Source: Arbacia lixula
Taxonomy: Eukaryota > Echinodermata > Echinoidea > Arbacioida > Arbaciidae
Length of the DNA: 64,000 bases
Reading direction: 5' to 3'
Assembly (NCBI GenBank): GCA_963669155.1
Contig: OZ022579.1
Span: 23,635,270 to 23,699,269, forward strand
Of the stretch, positions 23,165 through 34,979 are shown in pieces (positions within the stretch are counted from its first letter, which is position 1; each line of letters starts with the position of its first letter). Made by a program: the position numbers and the translations under genes. A model generated the notes under the pieces. It searched no databases, was not told where the DNA came from, and worked only from the letters and a program-made list of their open reading frames with translations.

Positions 23165-23864
23165 CAAAATACAAAAAATAGACCACGACCGAATTCCCAG
23201 CTTTACAAGGCAGAAAGCAAATTGGAAGTATTGATCTAGTTAACATTTCCTGGAGCAATTGGGGAAATAAGTTCCTATCATAATTTTCCCTAAGCTTAGA
23301 ATTACATTACAATGCCAGGGTAAGACGACAAATATAAAGGTAACATGTTTGTTCAATTGCACGATTTACATCCAGGCTTCTTATTGATCTTCGAAAAACA
23401 AATTCCAGGCATATTCTGATTGAGTTATTTGTCAATTTGATATTCCAATCAACACGAGTGCTGAAAAGAGAAGTTTGTCTTATTTGTTTTAGGCCTTTTT
23501 TTTAATGTTTAACTGCTTAATGTTTAAATCCAGAATTGTCGTTTTACCAAATTGGTTGGGAGACATTCTGTCTAAGTGCCATACCCCATGACGTAAGCGA
23601 TCATGGAGTGCAACAAATCTCTGTCCTGAGCTCTTCATATCAGTTACACATCATGGTAAACAGCCCCTTGGTCTGCTAACCAGTCAGACAGGCTGCAAAT
23701 CCAAGTAATCCCCCTTCTTCCCTTGTTTTTCCCCCGTCTATCTTTCCCGTCAACGCCACCTTTTCCAAGCCTTCTTACGAAGAACATGTCCCCCAAATCT
23801 CAACTGGCTAATTCTAAACCCACATATCAACTACTTTTTCACTTCGACTCTATACAAAAAATAA
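23165..23864. other. No recognisable feature
   Basis: AT-rich unique sequence upstream of the 216-codon frame. No TATA-like promoter could be assigned. Confidence 0.35.
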
Positions 23865-24515
23865 ATGCGTTCAAAGGTCATTTTAGTAGTCCAAGGAATC
23901 TGCATCATTCTCCGTAAAGAGAAATGCACCTCGCAACCCTTTGGCCTCTCTAGTCTAAATGATATTAATGTTCATGTTTCACTGCCTCTGCGATCGGATA
24001 GTTCTTTCTTAATAGAGGTAGAAAGAAGGGGAACTATTAGGAGAAAGAGGTTAACAAATGCAACCACTGCCAAGTATACAGAGGGGTTTAGTTTTCACAT
24101 CCTGGTCGTAATGCTAATATTTCTCCCTCTTATGATGTTGTTCAGCTTTGACATGTTTGAGAAGGCAGACTTTACCTTTCTAAGCAATTTCTTAAGTTCC
24201 CTCCCACACTTTGCATCAACTGTTGGAAACTTTAGCGATTCGGTTTCCCCAAGTCAACAAATGAAAGGTCTCCTTGCTGAACACTTCGAAAGAGAAACTC
24301 ACTATTTGGCTGACTGTCATTGTGGAAATGACGATGATAAATCAATTCTGTTAGACGTGTTCTCCCGCCGTAATACCAGTGCCGCCTTCTCGCTGTTTAT
24401 GCTTGACATGTTTGAGGACGACGAACGGACGGGCTATATAGGTAGCTTTTTACTTTTGGGCGAGAAAATAGCGGACAAAAAGAGTTGCTCCCGCCGGCCA
24501 GGAGAGAGCCCTTAA
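23865..24515 (+). CDS. Hypothetical protein frame, 216 codons, possible membrane segment
   Basis: This ATG-initiated frame is the longest that is neither low complexity nor transposase. I do not recognise the protein. Visible features are a basic cluster RRGTIRRKR (residues 54-62), a strongly hydrophobic stretch FHILVVMLIFLPLMMLFSF (77-95) that could span a membrane, three N-glycosylation-type sequons (N65, N122, N170), a CHC pair (151-153) with an acidic GNDDDKS stretch after it, and DMFE twice (96-99, 181-184). If real, the basic side before the hydrophobic stretch would favour a type II membrane topology. It ends at a TAA with no visible poly-A signal nearby. It could equally be a chance frame, part of a decayed transposon, or one exon of a longer gene. 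Confidence 0.25.
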   Translation: MRSKVILVVQGICIILRKEKCTSQPFGLSSLNDINVHVSLPLRSDSSFLIEVERRGTIRRKRLTNATTAKYTEGFSFHILVVMLIFLPLMMLFSFDMFEKADFTFLSNFLSSLPHFASTVGNFSDSVSPSQQMKGLLAEHFERETHYLADCHCGNDDDKSILLDVFSRRNTSAAFSLFMLDMFEDDERTGYIGSFLLLGEKIADKKSCSRRPGESP

Positions 24516-26854
24516 TTAGGATCTCACGCCCGTACTTAGAAAGCTGCCCGCCGAAAGGGAGAGTGGTGCTTGAGCTTGCCTTGACGACACAGCGCGGAAA
24601 CACTCCGATGGGACTGAAGAACACATCAAACAAACACCGTTATACGCACGTGGGACTGACCCTTGGCTATTGAAGTCACTAGGGCAACGCGATTTATATA
24701 TTTTAAAGGGAACATGAGGGTAAAAGGGGTTACCAAGAGTTACGAAAACTTCCACGGAGTCACCATATATGCCATAGGGACTTCGCAAATTGAATTATGT
24801 GTCTGATATCCTAATTATTATCCACTTTCTTACATTTATAAAAGGATGCTCGTGAGAATCTCACGAGGCTACAATATGCTGACCTTAGCAGGGGTTAGCA
24901 CACGTGGTCACAATATTAAACGTTTAATGAACATTCATATTCATGTTTTAAGCCTGTTAAAGTGCAACTTGAACTATTTTGCACTGGTTAAATACGTAAA
25001 TCCCATAAACGAGATTTTTTTTTTAAGTAGTGAAAGGGGTAAGGAACCTCACAGAAATGTGTGAGATGTTTTTTTTTTCCTAGTCAGATATAAAGAGGCG
25101 TGTGCGTTGTTCACACTTGGATGGTTTCTTTTAACATTATTAACCCCTTCTATGCTAGAATCCATGCTGCTCTAGCCATTGAAATGATGTGTGCTACCAA
25201 TGCAAACATGCCTGAGCATTGGAGTGCGAAAAAAGAGTTGATTCCATCCTTGATCACGATTCATTCATTTATTACTGTATATCCTATTTCCATCAGAACC
25301 AATGTAGGATCCTTATCATATGGTGAAATGGAATGCATCAATGTGACTTATTTCGAGCCATGCTATCTTAATTTTCATTATTGCACTCACAGTCGATATA
25401 CGGCTAGGGTGCTTTTAATTTAATTTCATTAAAAAAAATCGCAGCCCGAAAGCCATATAAAGAGATTTGGGTTCGATGCACAATAGTGGCATGTATGTAT
25501 AAACAGCTTGATACTCAATTTACATAAAAAGGTCATGGCTGCATCGTAAAATACGTGCACAATACCCATTATTAAGTTGCATACATAGGCTGAATATTGT
25601 AATCCTTCATATTGCAATAAAACTAATCCAACTTTTTAATTATGTTTTAAAAATAGGTACATATATGCTTGCTGTGTATGTATACTACATGGTATAACTG
25701 GTCGTCTGTCGCATTTCTCAAACCCCCTTCACGGGTGACTTGACAAATCAAAATTAGTGTCATCGTCATTGGCATTGGCATTGTCCCCCGGATCATAATC
25801 GGTTGAATAAGTATGATAAATATAACTAATCGGCAGAGGATATTTATGAGCTAATGTTTATCAGGTCAGGCACATTCGGTTCGATCTCATTCGGTGTACG
25901 GTTCATACAAACTGAACATGCTCCATCGAGACTAGTAGGAGGGTATACCTCGTATCTCACTGACGTTTTACCCATCATACTTTAACTGTTTAATGACCCG
26001 CATACCATCTGCCCTGCTATAGCGTCTAGCGAAACCATTTCACTGGGACGAATATGATACAGTTTGATAAACCGTCGTAATCTGGTTAGAGCAAGTAATA
26101 TTGAATTTGATTGAAACGATAATGTTTTTACAGATGGGCACGTCCCGAGGGTGGAAGACTGGTGTATGGTTGGGTGGGGTGCGGTGCGGTAGGGTGGAGA
26201 AGGTTTGGGGTGTAAGAAAAGATGCATCCGTTTCATGAGGTAAATGAGATGTGTTGCTCAAATCCTCTATATATGATTCTTATATGTGATCTCTATACAT
26301 CGCTATAGAAGTGGGGGGGGGGGGGTATCTTTAACTATGTGTATGCTACTTGTGACTTTGTTCACAGGTAATACACACAATTCCCATAGAACAGTTATTA
26401 ATCTGGTTCACACAGAGTTAAGATAAATATGTCCTTTTTGCAGATTTTACCCAATGCTGTACACATGGATATACAACCTGTAATGATGCGTCTGGGAGTG
26501 GGTACGGAGATAGGAGTGGGGGAGGGATGGGGTTGGGGTGGAGGAAACGCACACAATCCTTTGAAAGTGTCCTATGCAAGTTGCGCGTGCATAGGTGTGT
26601 GGGTGTGTGCGTGTGTGTCGATGCGTGTATTCCTGGTGCAGGAAGGCGCCGATGGCAGATTACACTCGGCGATTTATCCTACCTCTCGGTTGCCCCTGTC
26701 ACGATGTCAACGAACGCGAGTCTTGTGATAAATTGAGACGTTACTAAATACATACCCAAATAGTGAGGCGTCGATAAGCCTAATTGAATCAAGAAAAATC
26801 TACATTGCGTCTCTTCCCTTCTCTCTCATTTCCATACTGCTTTCCTCCCGTCTC
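24516..26854. other. No recognisable gene
   Basis: Unique-looking sequence. A 107-codon frame at 25100-25423 lacks any family motif. G runs occur at 26312-26325, and a GGTGCGGTGCGGTAGGG stretch at 26178-26194. Confidence 0.4.
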
Positions 26855-26883
26855 ACCCCCCCCCCCCCCCCCGCGGCCCCGCC

Positions 26884-26914
<31 letters not shown>

Positions 26915-27000
26915 GTCTCTGCCATTCTATCTGTCTCTGCCATTCTATCTGTCTGTCTGTCTGTCTGTCTGCTATTCTGTCTCTCTGTCTGTCTCTTTCA
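26855..27000. repeat. Poly-C and TCTG microsatellite
   Basis: About 17 C, then TCTG units interrupted by a duplicated CTCTGCCATTCTATCTGT segment (about 26917-26952). Confidence 0.95.
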
Positions 27001-27064
27001 CTCTGTAGTTCTCCATCTTTCTTTCTCTATTAATTCTTCCTCTGTCGTCTATCTGCCAATCCAT

Positions 27065-27065
<1 letters not shown>

Positions 27066-27121
<56 letters not shown>

Positions 27122-27170
27122 CCTTTATCTCTGCACTACACATACACATACTTACATGTACTCGCACCCC

Positions 27171-27216
<46 letters not shown>
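27066..27216. repeat. CT and CA microsatellites
   Basis: CT run, a CA run of about 34 bases (27086-27119), about 50 bases of other sequence, then a CT run at 27174-27216. Confidence 0.95.
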
Positions 27217-27219
<3 letters not shown>

Positions 27220-29024
27220 TTTTCAATTAATTCGTTGAACTTTGCAGCGAATATGTTTTGAATTCGACACATGATCCAGCTTATTCTGGGACAGAACGTT
27301 GTTTAATATGACGCATGGTGTTCTTTCTCCGGAAAACATTACCATGATGACGGATTTGTAAACTTACCCTTGTTATCCTCAAAGCTTCCAAGTAGAGATG
27401 GTTTGGGGCCATTTGGTAGGATGGATAAGTAGATTGGGATGGGGTGGCGCACGCAAACAAAAATTGTTAATAAACATACATCGTCTCTCTGCGATACATC
27501 CAATTATTTGAACAAACACTTGTCCGTGAATAAACAAAATAATAGAAGTATTGCGTAGTGGTTCCTTAGCGTCATGTCATTATCATATTAAAAATAAAGC
27601 CAAGCGATCGCCTGATGGTTGTCCGGCAATAAGCATAAGTAGACGCTCGTTCATCCCCCCCCCCCCCCTTTCCCTACCCCCATGGTCTTTTTTCATGTAT
27701 GTTTATTTTTTTTTATAAACAGACTGATCAATCCGTATTATCACTACGGTGTAATATAAAAACAGAGATTATATCAAACAGACAAGCATTAGCAAAGCAA
27801 TAATTAGAATAACATCCGGGAAAATACTTGTGCAGACGATGAGTGATGAAAGAGGTTAGATGCCTTGTCAGCAAGAGCAATTCTGATTCGAAATCATATT
27901 AAGAAAAGTAAAGTACAAGGGCCCCAAAATTACGAGTTAAGCAAGACTTTGTTCCGCGTTGCCCCGGCGTTATTTAAAACGGCGCCAAGACCCAGCACTC
28001 GGCATCGCAATTTATATTTTCCTAATACGTGGTTTGCAAGTTTTTGTCGGTCGTCACGCAATGCATCAGGGTTTTGGCGGGGTTCTAGGGCGCCACACAC
28101 AAAGGAGTGCCTTGATCTACCCGCCTAAAACGCACTGAAAAGTTTCCCGGGTCCCTTGTACTTTGCCTGTATCGCCATCCTCATACACACGCAACAAGGT
28201 GGTAGACTCCTCCAGCCCCGTCGACGACAAATTGATAGATTAGCACGGCTCGTTTGACACGTCCCAGAGAAAATATTTTTAGGCTGAAATAAAGATTAAT
28301 CGATATCAGTTTACCTGCTTAATCGATGTAACACATCACTTGCCCAAATATTCCCGCCCAAAGCACGCTCCCTTCTTTAAATTGACTCAACGTGATGACA
28401 CGATGCATGAGTGTAGTGCTATTGGGGTTTTAGGGCGTATTTATAAGCTGCAGTACGTGCGTGTAAGAGCTTTTAACCAATTTTGTTCGTATGTCGGTCT
28501 ATCCCTCTAAGAACAGCGAAATATCATTTAAAAAAATAGGCCGACGTGAGTTTCAATCAATTCAAACAAGTTAGGTTCTTCTCTTTTAACTCTTTAAATG
28601 CCACGTGTGTATTTGTTTTATTAGTAACACACACAAATCTTGTAGACCGGAGACTTATTTGGCAAACAAAGGATTAACCATCTGAAGTATGTATTTGATT
28701 GGAAGTTTCATCACCACAATATCGGGCGAGGCTATCAGATTGGTCATAGAACGAAATGATGTCAAGCTCCGTTTGAGAGCTTCATCAGCTTGGTGTTTGT
28801 GTCCGCAATGAGATATTGATCTCAGTGCTAGATCACGTGATCTGATCTGATCTGATCATTTGCGGGAATTGAACCGCGAAACTGTACTTTGCGAATTGAA
28901 AATATTCTTCCTAAAAGCATCGCCGCCATGTGCAATGTACAATGTAGCCACAATCGTGAATCGCCATTACAATAATGACAGCGAGAAGGAAAGAACAGAC
29001 GACAGCAAGAAAGAGAGAAGGATG
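27217..29024. other. No recognisable gene
   Basis: Unique-looking sequence with a C run at 27655-27668. A GC-richer 87-codon frame at 27865-28128 is unrecognised. A GATCT repeat (TGATCTGATCTGATCTGATC) lies at about 28839-28858. TTCCCGCC at 28350-28357 and TATTTATAAG at about 28438-28447 resemble an E2F-like site and a TATA-like box, but with no linked gene they are only compositional matches. Confidence 0.4.
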
Positions 29025-29046
29025 AGAGAGATAGATAGATAGATAA

Positions 29047-29080
<34 letters not shown>

Positions 29081-29095
29081 GGATAGAAAGTGGGG

Positions 29096-29150
<55 letters not shown>
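29025..29150. repeat. GATA and GA microsatellites
   Basis: About 14 GATA units (29025-29090), then a GA run of about 50 bases (29097-29150). Confidence 0.95.
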
Positions 29151-29152
<2 letters not shown>

Positions 29153-29828
29153 GAGAAGAAATAGGACAATTACATTATAAGGTTGAGAGAACAGAAAGAT
29201 AAACCACCAGCTTAAAACTTAAATACCTTTGATCCCTATCGCAATAAATCAACAAATCCTCAGTGTTTTCATTTGAATAAATTGAAAAAAAATTCTAAGC
29301 TTTTCGTACGCCGCTGCGACATTTTCACACAAAAAATACACTCATAACCCATACAGCAAGAGTTTGTCTGGTATGCGAAGGGTAACAACGACTCGCTCGG
29401 TAAGCATGGCACGAAAATCGGGCCCGATATCTCATCTCCATCTCAAAGGATGACGGGTCTCGCGGGAAAGAGCAAAACTAATCCGCTTTTTCAAAAAAAT
29501 GAACCAATTCTCAGAAAACCTCAATCCTGAGAGTATCGTGTATTATATCGAATAATATAATCATATTACACGAATATCAATAAGAGCTAGAATGTCTGAA
29601 GCTGAGCATCTTTGGTAGGTGCCTGCACTAGTAATCAATAAATTGTTTCACTTTCGCTTTCAAGTCAGCATTTTTGTCACCCGTTGTGTGCCAGATAAAC
29701 TCTTGCTCTATGCGGATTGAGTGTATAACTTTAATAAAAAGGTGACACGTGATACTCAAAGAACTCAGAGAGTACATTCTACTCGATCCAGTACAGGTGA
29801 ACATCAAAATGGACTCCAGTTATTTATA
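29151..29828. other. No recognisable feature
   Basis: AT-rich unique sequence. Confidence 0.4.
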
Positions 29829-29885
29829 TCCTGTAAATGAATGAAAAACAAGTCACAAGAAGTTGTTTTTCATTTATTTACAGGA
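29829..29885. repeat. Short tight hairpin (23-bp stem, 11-base loop)
   Basis: TCCTGTAAATGAATGAAAAA and its following CAA pair with TTGTTTTTCATTTATTTACA and the following GGA. The only mismatch forms a G-U pair in RNA. The flanks do not extend the stem. It might be a miniature palindrome, an RNA hairpin or a chance structure. TTGTAAATGAATGAAATACA at 31646-31665 resembles one arm. Confidence 0.6.
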
Positions 29886-32202
29886 TGGAGCACGCCATCC
29901 TTACTACTGGGTGTATGCCTAAAATTTCTTTGTAATTTGAAATTACCCAAGAAAGCCCTTTTGCTAAAATCTAGTTAGAATTACTTTGAAAGTTTATGTC
30001 GATGTTATAATCTAACATGAGGAGTATCGTACCACAATGATCGCAACATTTTTTTTGTATCAACAACATTGTATGAGATATGACGCATTGTATGTGGAAT
30101 TTATCGACCAATTCCATCTTTTCCCAGAATAATGAATCAATGAATATTGATATGTAATTGTATATAATAAAGCTCCGCGTATTCTGTCACTTGATAGCCC
30201 TTTAATAAACAAATTATTGATTTATGACTACTCCGCCCGCCAAGATGACAATTACTTTCTTGTGTTGTATATTGCGGTTTGCTAAGCCAACGCAGAACAT
30301 GTATAAATTTATCAATTATTCCTGTTGTATGAGATCTGAAGTGCCCAGCCTTTTCACACTGTTCCATTTAATCAATATATCTTATATTCCTTCACAAATT
30401 GCATAATTATATATAATCGTAAACAGTTTCGGTAACATGTTAATGTCTTATATTTTGCTTATTTAACCCAATGATTGGTAGCATTTGTTAAGACTTTATG
30501 CACCATTTTTTGCACTTATGATACACACTATTCCCATTAGGCAGTGCGGGATATGACAAAGAATGACTTACCAGTTTACCAATAAGTAGGCAATTTTTTC
30601 AAAAATTGGGCTAAAAATAATCCTAAATGTTATGCTACAAACAGTAAGTACTTGCCTGTTGGGCACTCGCTATTTATATGGACCTTTATTTAAATCTTGG
30701 TGTGCCTCTTTTGGATTATTTCACCACAACATTTTTTCTGACATACAAAGGGGTATTATACAAGACCTCACAGTATGCACGGGTATCAATATCACACTTG
30801 CCTCGTGCCTCGTTCCTCGTGCGTCGTGCCTCGTTCGGCCAGCGAACGTCTTCGGACGCCTCGCGAATGCAGACTCTAAATATGCTCCCCTTAAGCAATA
30901 ACATAGCATGCAACAACAGTCAACATAAATTCACAAATTCGCGCAGCACGTGCGGCTTTAATCGTGACAACAGTTAATCAATGAATACGTGTACCACATG
31001 ATTACATATATACATGTCATACGCCCCGTGTGTTGATAGCTCGCAGCCATTCAATCTGACCTTCACAGTATTGTGAAAGATTCACCGATGTCCGTTGACA
31101 ACGACTTAACGTCAGAGCGAGTGACGCAGTACAATCAATAATGATCGGACCTCTTCGTCGCAGCTGCGAAGATGCATGCACCCCCGGTCACTGTCCTAGA
31201 ATGTGTCAAGAAGGGAACAAGCGACGTATTACTCAAAACGAAATGTTTGACCTTCAAGTGTATTGTACTCCACATAGCCCCACACGCTCTTGAAATGTGC
31301 AGTTCCCGGTCTCTTAACCGGCCAATGCTGCTTTTTTGCACAGGTAGACATAGCAAGTCCATACACCAGCGGATTGCCTGATAGAGGGCTAAAGCATTTT
31401 TAACTATTTATCTACCACAGACGAATTAATTCACAGTTGATACACACAGCTTCATTTGTATGACACTAAAAGGGTTTACATTGGTTTAAGTGACAAGAAA
31501 CTGGCTAGCGCCCTCGAAGTTTCACTTTATGTACCTGTACTGATCATAGAATGCATCATAAATGAATTCATCCTTCTTTCTCAAAAACACTCTTTTTGAA
31601 ATAAAACTACAAATATACCCAGTCGTAAATATTACATCAATCTTGTAAATGAATGAAATACAAAACAGTAACAGAAAATGGAAGAGTAATTCAAAACTGC
31701 ATGTACTGCCTACTACAGGTGGTGACTGAACTTCGGGGCCATTTTTGATCGACTTTTTCTGTCGTTGATCGTGACACCATACATGCTCAGGGCAGCAATC
31801 ATATCTTATATCTGCTTTTATTGAAGCTCACAAGCCAGTACCAAAGGAATCAATGACAAAAAATAAAGTACACTGACCGAACTGTCGAGATATCAAGTGG
31901 GTCCGTTAAATCTTGAACTGTTTAAGTGGTACGGGAGTGAGTGGTTTGTCACCAATGATGTATACAAGGGAGCAGGCGATCATCTGGCAGGGGATGAGGT
32001 AGGCGTCTTTGCCACACTTTTGCAGCGGCACTTCACACATAGCTGTAAAGACGCGTCCCCACGGACATGACGGATAAGGCTTCGCGCTGCCTCTGTCGCT
32101 GGCCACAATAGCACATTTTCTTAGGCCTTTCACACGTGTTCTCGTATCTTGCGGAGCTTAAATGACCTTTGCCTTCTTTAAGTATTGCAAGGGAAGTGTC
32201 CC
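29886..32202. other. No recognisable gene
   Basis: AT-rich unique sequence. A short GCCTCGTT/CCTCGTGC tandem repeat lies at about 30798-30836. Frames are under 100 codons and unrecognised. Confidence 0.4.
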
Positions 32203-32275
32203 AACAAGCTGTTCTTAAGGTACGAATGACTTTACGCACGACCGGCGACCTGTCCTTGTGCGCAATGAGATTTGT
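32203..32275 (+). mobile_element. Fragment of dispersed repeat family C (AAGCTGTTC...TACGAACGAC)
   Basis: ACAAGCTGTTCTTAAGGTAC, GAATGACTTTACGCACGACC and GTCCTTGTGCGCAAT match, with divergence, the segment at the right edge of the window (63921-64000). Sharing of ordered words (AAGCTGTTC, TACGAA, CGACYGG, CTTGTGC) supports common origin. It has no coding content. Confidence 0.6.
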
Positions 32276-34132
32276 CCCTATATTAACATAGTGGGAGTTA
32301 ATTTTCAACATTCCTTATCACATTTGACAACAAACAATTTTGATCCCCAGAAATCTCAAGTTTAGCTAACGGAAATCCAAAATATTGAGAATCTGATTTC
32401 AACAAAGTCACCAGTTATGCTAGTCCTGCGTAAAGTCTTTCGTAGCTTGGTGTGAACCCCCCCCCCCCCCCCCCGGTGAAAGATTTTCAGCTCTGCGGCG
32501 ATGAGAAGGCCGTCGCGTCAAATTACCGGCGGTAAGGGGTAAGCGGTGTGCGGCAAACCGTTTTCATGTGAACGTGTACCTTAAGAGTTGCATTGTTGAA
32601 GGCGCATTATAAGGAGTCGAATGCCACCTGTCTTTGGCGCTCCGCACACCCCTCTCCATAGTGGGGTTTATTAACCCTTTGCGTATAGGATTAACCGTTG
32701 CTCTACTATATGTTGTGTGTATAACAGGCACATGTGGCTGGCAAATGGTTAACCGGTCTTCTCGTTTCGGTGTAAATTCTGTCACTAAATTGTATACAGT
32801 GGCGGTTCGAAGTGTGCTAGATCGATTATGGATGGCGGCGAAGTTCTTATCGCTGATTATCGATCACGTGGTAGCGTTAACTTATTCGTCACGAAGGCTT
32901 CTATAGAGCAAAAGTGATCGTATTTGGTTTTGAAATTGGCAACACTCCTCTTTTTGGTAAAAGTTTTCCATTAGATTATGTCATTTTGATGAGCAATAAT
33001 GTGATTTGAATCTTGTCAGAGCGACGCCAATTTTAAGATTTAGTGCTTTTTTCCCTTTATTGTGCTTTTGGACATTATCAAGAAAGTAAATAAACCCTAG
33101 AATTCATCTTGTGCAGAAATGTAGGCTATTAAAATCGTGTGAAGACTCTTTTTTAGTTCTTGGCCCCGAAAGCGCTAAAGAGAGGGTCGCCCTTTTGGAG
33201 GTCAAAAAAGGGTAAAACATACGGAAAATGGAAGAAAATCCTGTATAAGAACTTCCCCTCCCAATTTCACAACTCGAAACTGACTTTGAGCAGAATTATA
33301 TTGATTGCTAGTAGGTTTTGGACGGGTCGTTCAAAACCTATAGCCTAGAATACCGGAAACCGTAATTCGCATTAGCGCACATCCCGGTTTTTCGCACCGC
33401 ATAGCGATGCGTTGAGGAAAGCGGCGCACCGGTGACCGAACGTAGCAATGCGGTGTAGACCGTGGTCGGAGCATTTCGAACATAAACAAGGAGAGTTTTT
33501 CTCTTTTTCTGAAAAGGCTCGTGAACGTATGGCGGTAAGATTTCATACACGTTATAGATATGGTACATTGCTGATTCCTGTCGAATTTGATAACTTTCGC
33601 AAACGGTCGAAATTGTCTTCAAGGCCAGATATCCCATGGGTTTCGCCTGAAGTGGACTTAACATATCTAAAGTAGATGTGTACATATCACAGTAAGGTTC
33701 AGACCAAGTTTAGTGTGCATGCTTGCAAGTCCTAATGAACAGTGGAAGGGTTATTAGATAAGGAGATACATATATGAAAAGTTGCATTGCAATTCAAATC
33801 AATTCAATTCATGTTTGATTTTTTTTCTCTCAAAAGACATACAAAAGTATACACAACAAAATAAACATGTGTGACGGAGCGTCATACATCATGCATCATA
33901 ACAACATTTAAACTAATAATCTGGGTGTTTTGTGTTACATTGATGAGCACATAAGCAGCACTTAATAGTCTATACCTCAATCGGTTTTAATGTGGCGAAT
34001 TGGCCTATTTATACATGTTATAGGACGCATAACCTGATCGAATACGTACGAGATGAGACCACAGCAGGGATTCATGTCCTTATAATGGTTATTGATGGGG
34101 AACTTGCATTTCTAAAGATAAACATGAAATGA
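32276..34132. other. No recognisable gene; poly-C run
   Basis: A C run of about 18 lies at 32457-32474. GC-richer parts occur at 32500-32680 and 33350-33480. Frames of up to 115 codons on opposite strands overlap at 33338-33685 and carry no family motif. Confidence 0.4.
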
Positions 34133-34384
34133 GAGAGGGGAGAGGGAGAAATAGAAAGAGAGAAAGAGAGAGAGGGTGGTAAAATAGTAAGAGAAACAAT
34201 GAGAGAGGGGGGAGTAAAAAGAGTAAGAGAAACATAGAATAGGAAGGGGAGGTAAAAAGGGTAAGAGAACCAGAGAGAAGGAGGGGGGGGGATAAAAAGA
34301 GACAGAGAGAAGGAGGGGGTAAAAAGAGTAAGAGAGACAGAGAGGGAGGGGGGTAAAAAGAGTTAGAGAGACACAGAGAGAGAG
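34133..34384. repeat. Purine-rich tract with GTAAAAAGAG units
   Basis: GA and G-rich sequence containing about six GGTAAAAAG(A/G)GTAAGAGA-like units with a 30-45-base rhythm, so it is an AG-rich minisatellite more than a simple dinucleotide repeat. Confidence 0.85.
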
Positions 34385-34979
34385 ATCTGATATAATCACG
34401 CAACCAATTAAGTAATTATCGTGGCAGCCGAAATATAAACAAACCTAGCCAATAGAAGCAAGACGAGTCTTAAAATCCATTAACTCAAGACCTTACTCTA
34501 CTTTATAATAGTTCAATTGAATATGATTTGCAAAAACAAGACGGTTGATGAACAAATTTGATTGTATTGTTACCATCCAAACCAAAGCCAATGATTCTGC
34601 AAGGAGAGGTTCCGATTGAACTTCTCCCGATATGTGATTTCCTATGCTGGAAAAATGCAATATCAGCCCCGTGGGGGATATACGAGGACTAATTATCTTT
34701 CTTTGTCTTACTTCTCATGAGACTTGTCTTTTCCCCTATGCTTTTCAACGGAAATTGATTGAGGCTATGCTCGTTCTTAGAGGAATGGAGAGGGTTGATA
34801 TCGTCATGCTCATTGCAAAGAAAGACGTCACGAAGAAAGACGTCTCTCTTTCTTTTTTCTATATGTATGTCATCCTGCCTGTCTGTCTGTCTGTTTGTCA
34901 GTCTGTCTTTATTCATGTATGTATGTATGTATGTATAAGGAGAGAGAGAAAGAGAGGGGGTGGGAGGGGGGAGGGGGTG
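34385..34979. other. Non-coding flank with TCTG, ATGT and GA microsatellites
   Basis: Unique sequence, then TCTG units at 34880-34910, ATGT units at 34914-34936 and a GA/G tract at 34938-34978 that abuts the left end of the Tc1 element. Confidence 0.8.

Noticed and set aside
28858..28880. Possible tRNA T-arm (GCGGTTCAATTCCCGC on the minus strand)
   Set aside because: The stem pairs only with an 8-base loop, and no matching D arm, anticodon arm or acceptor stem was found.
32446..32588. Family D MITE suggested by two TGTGAAC segments
   Set aside because: The two segments are in the same orientation, so they do not form terminal inverted repeats.
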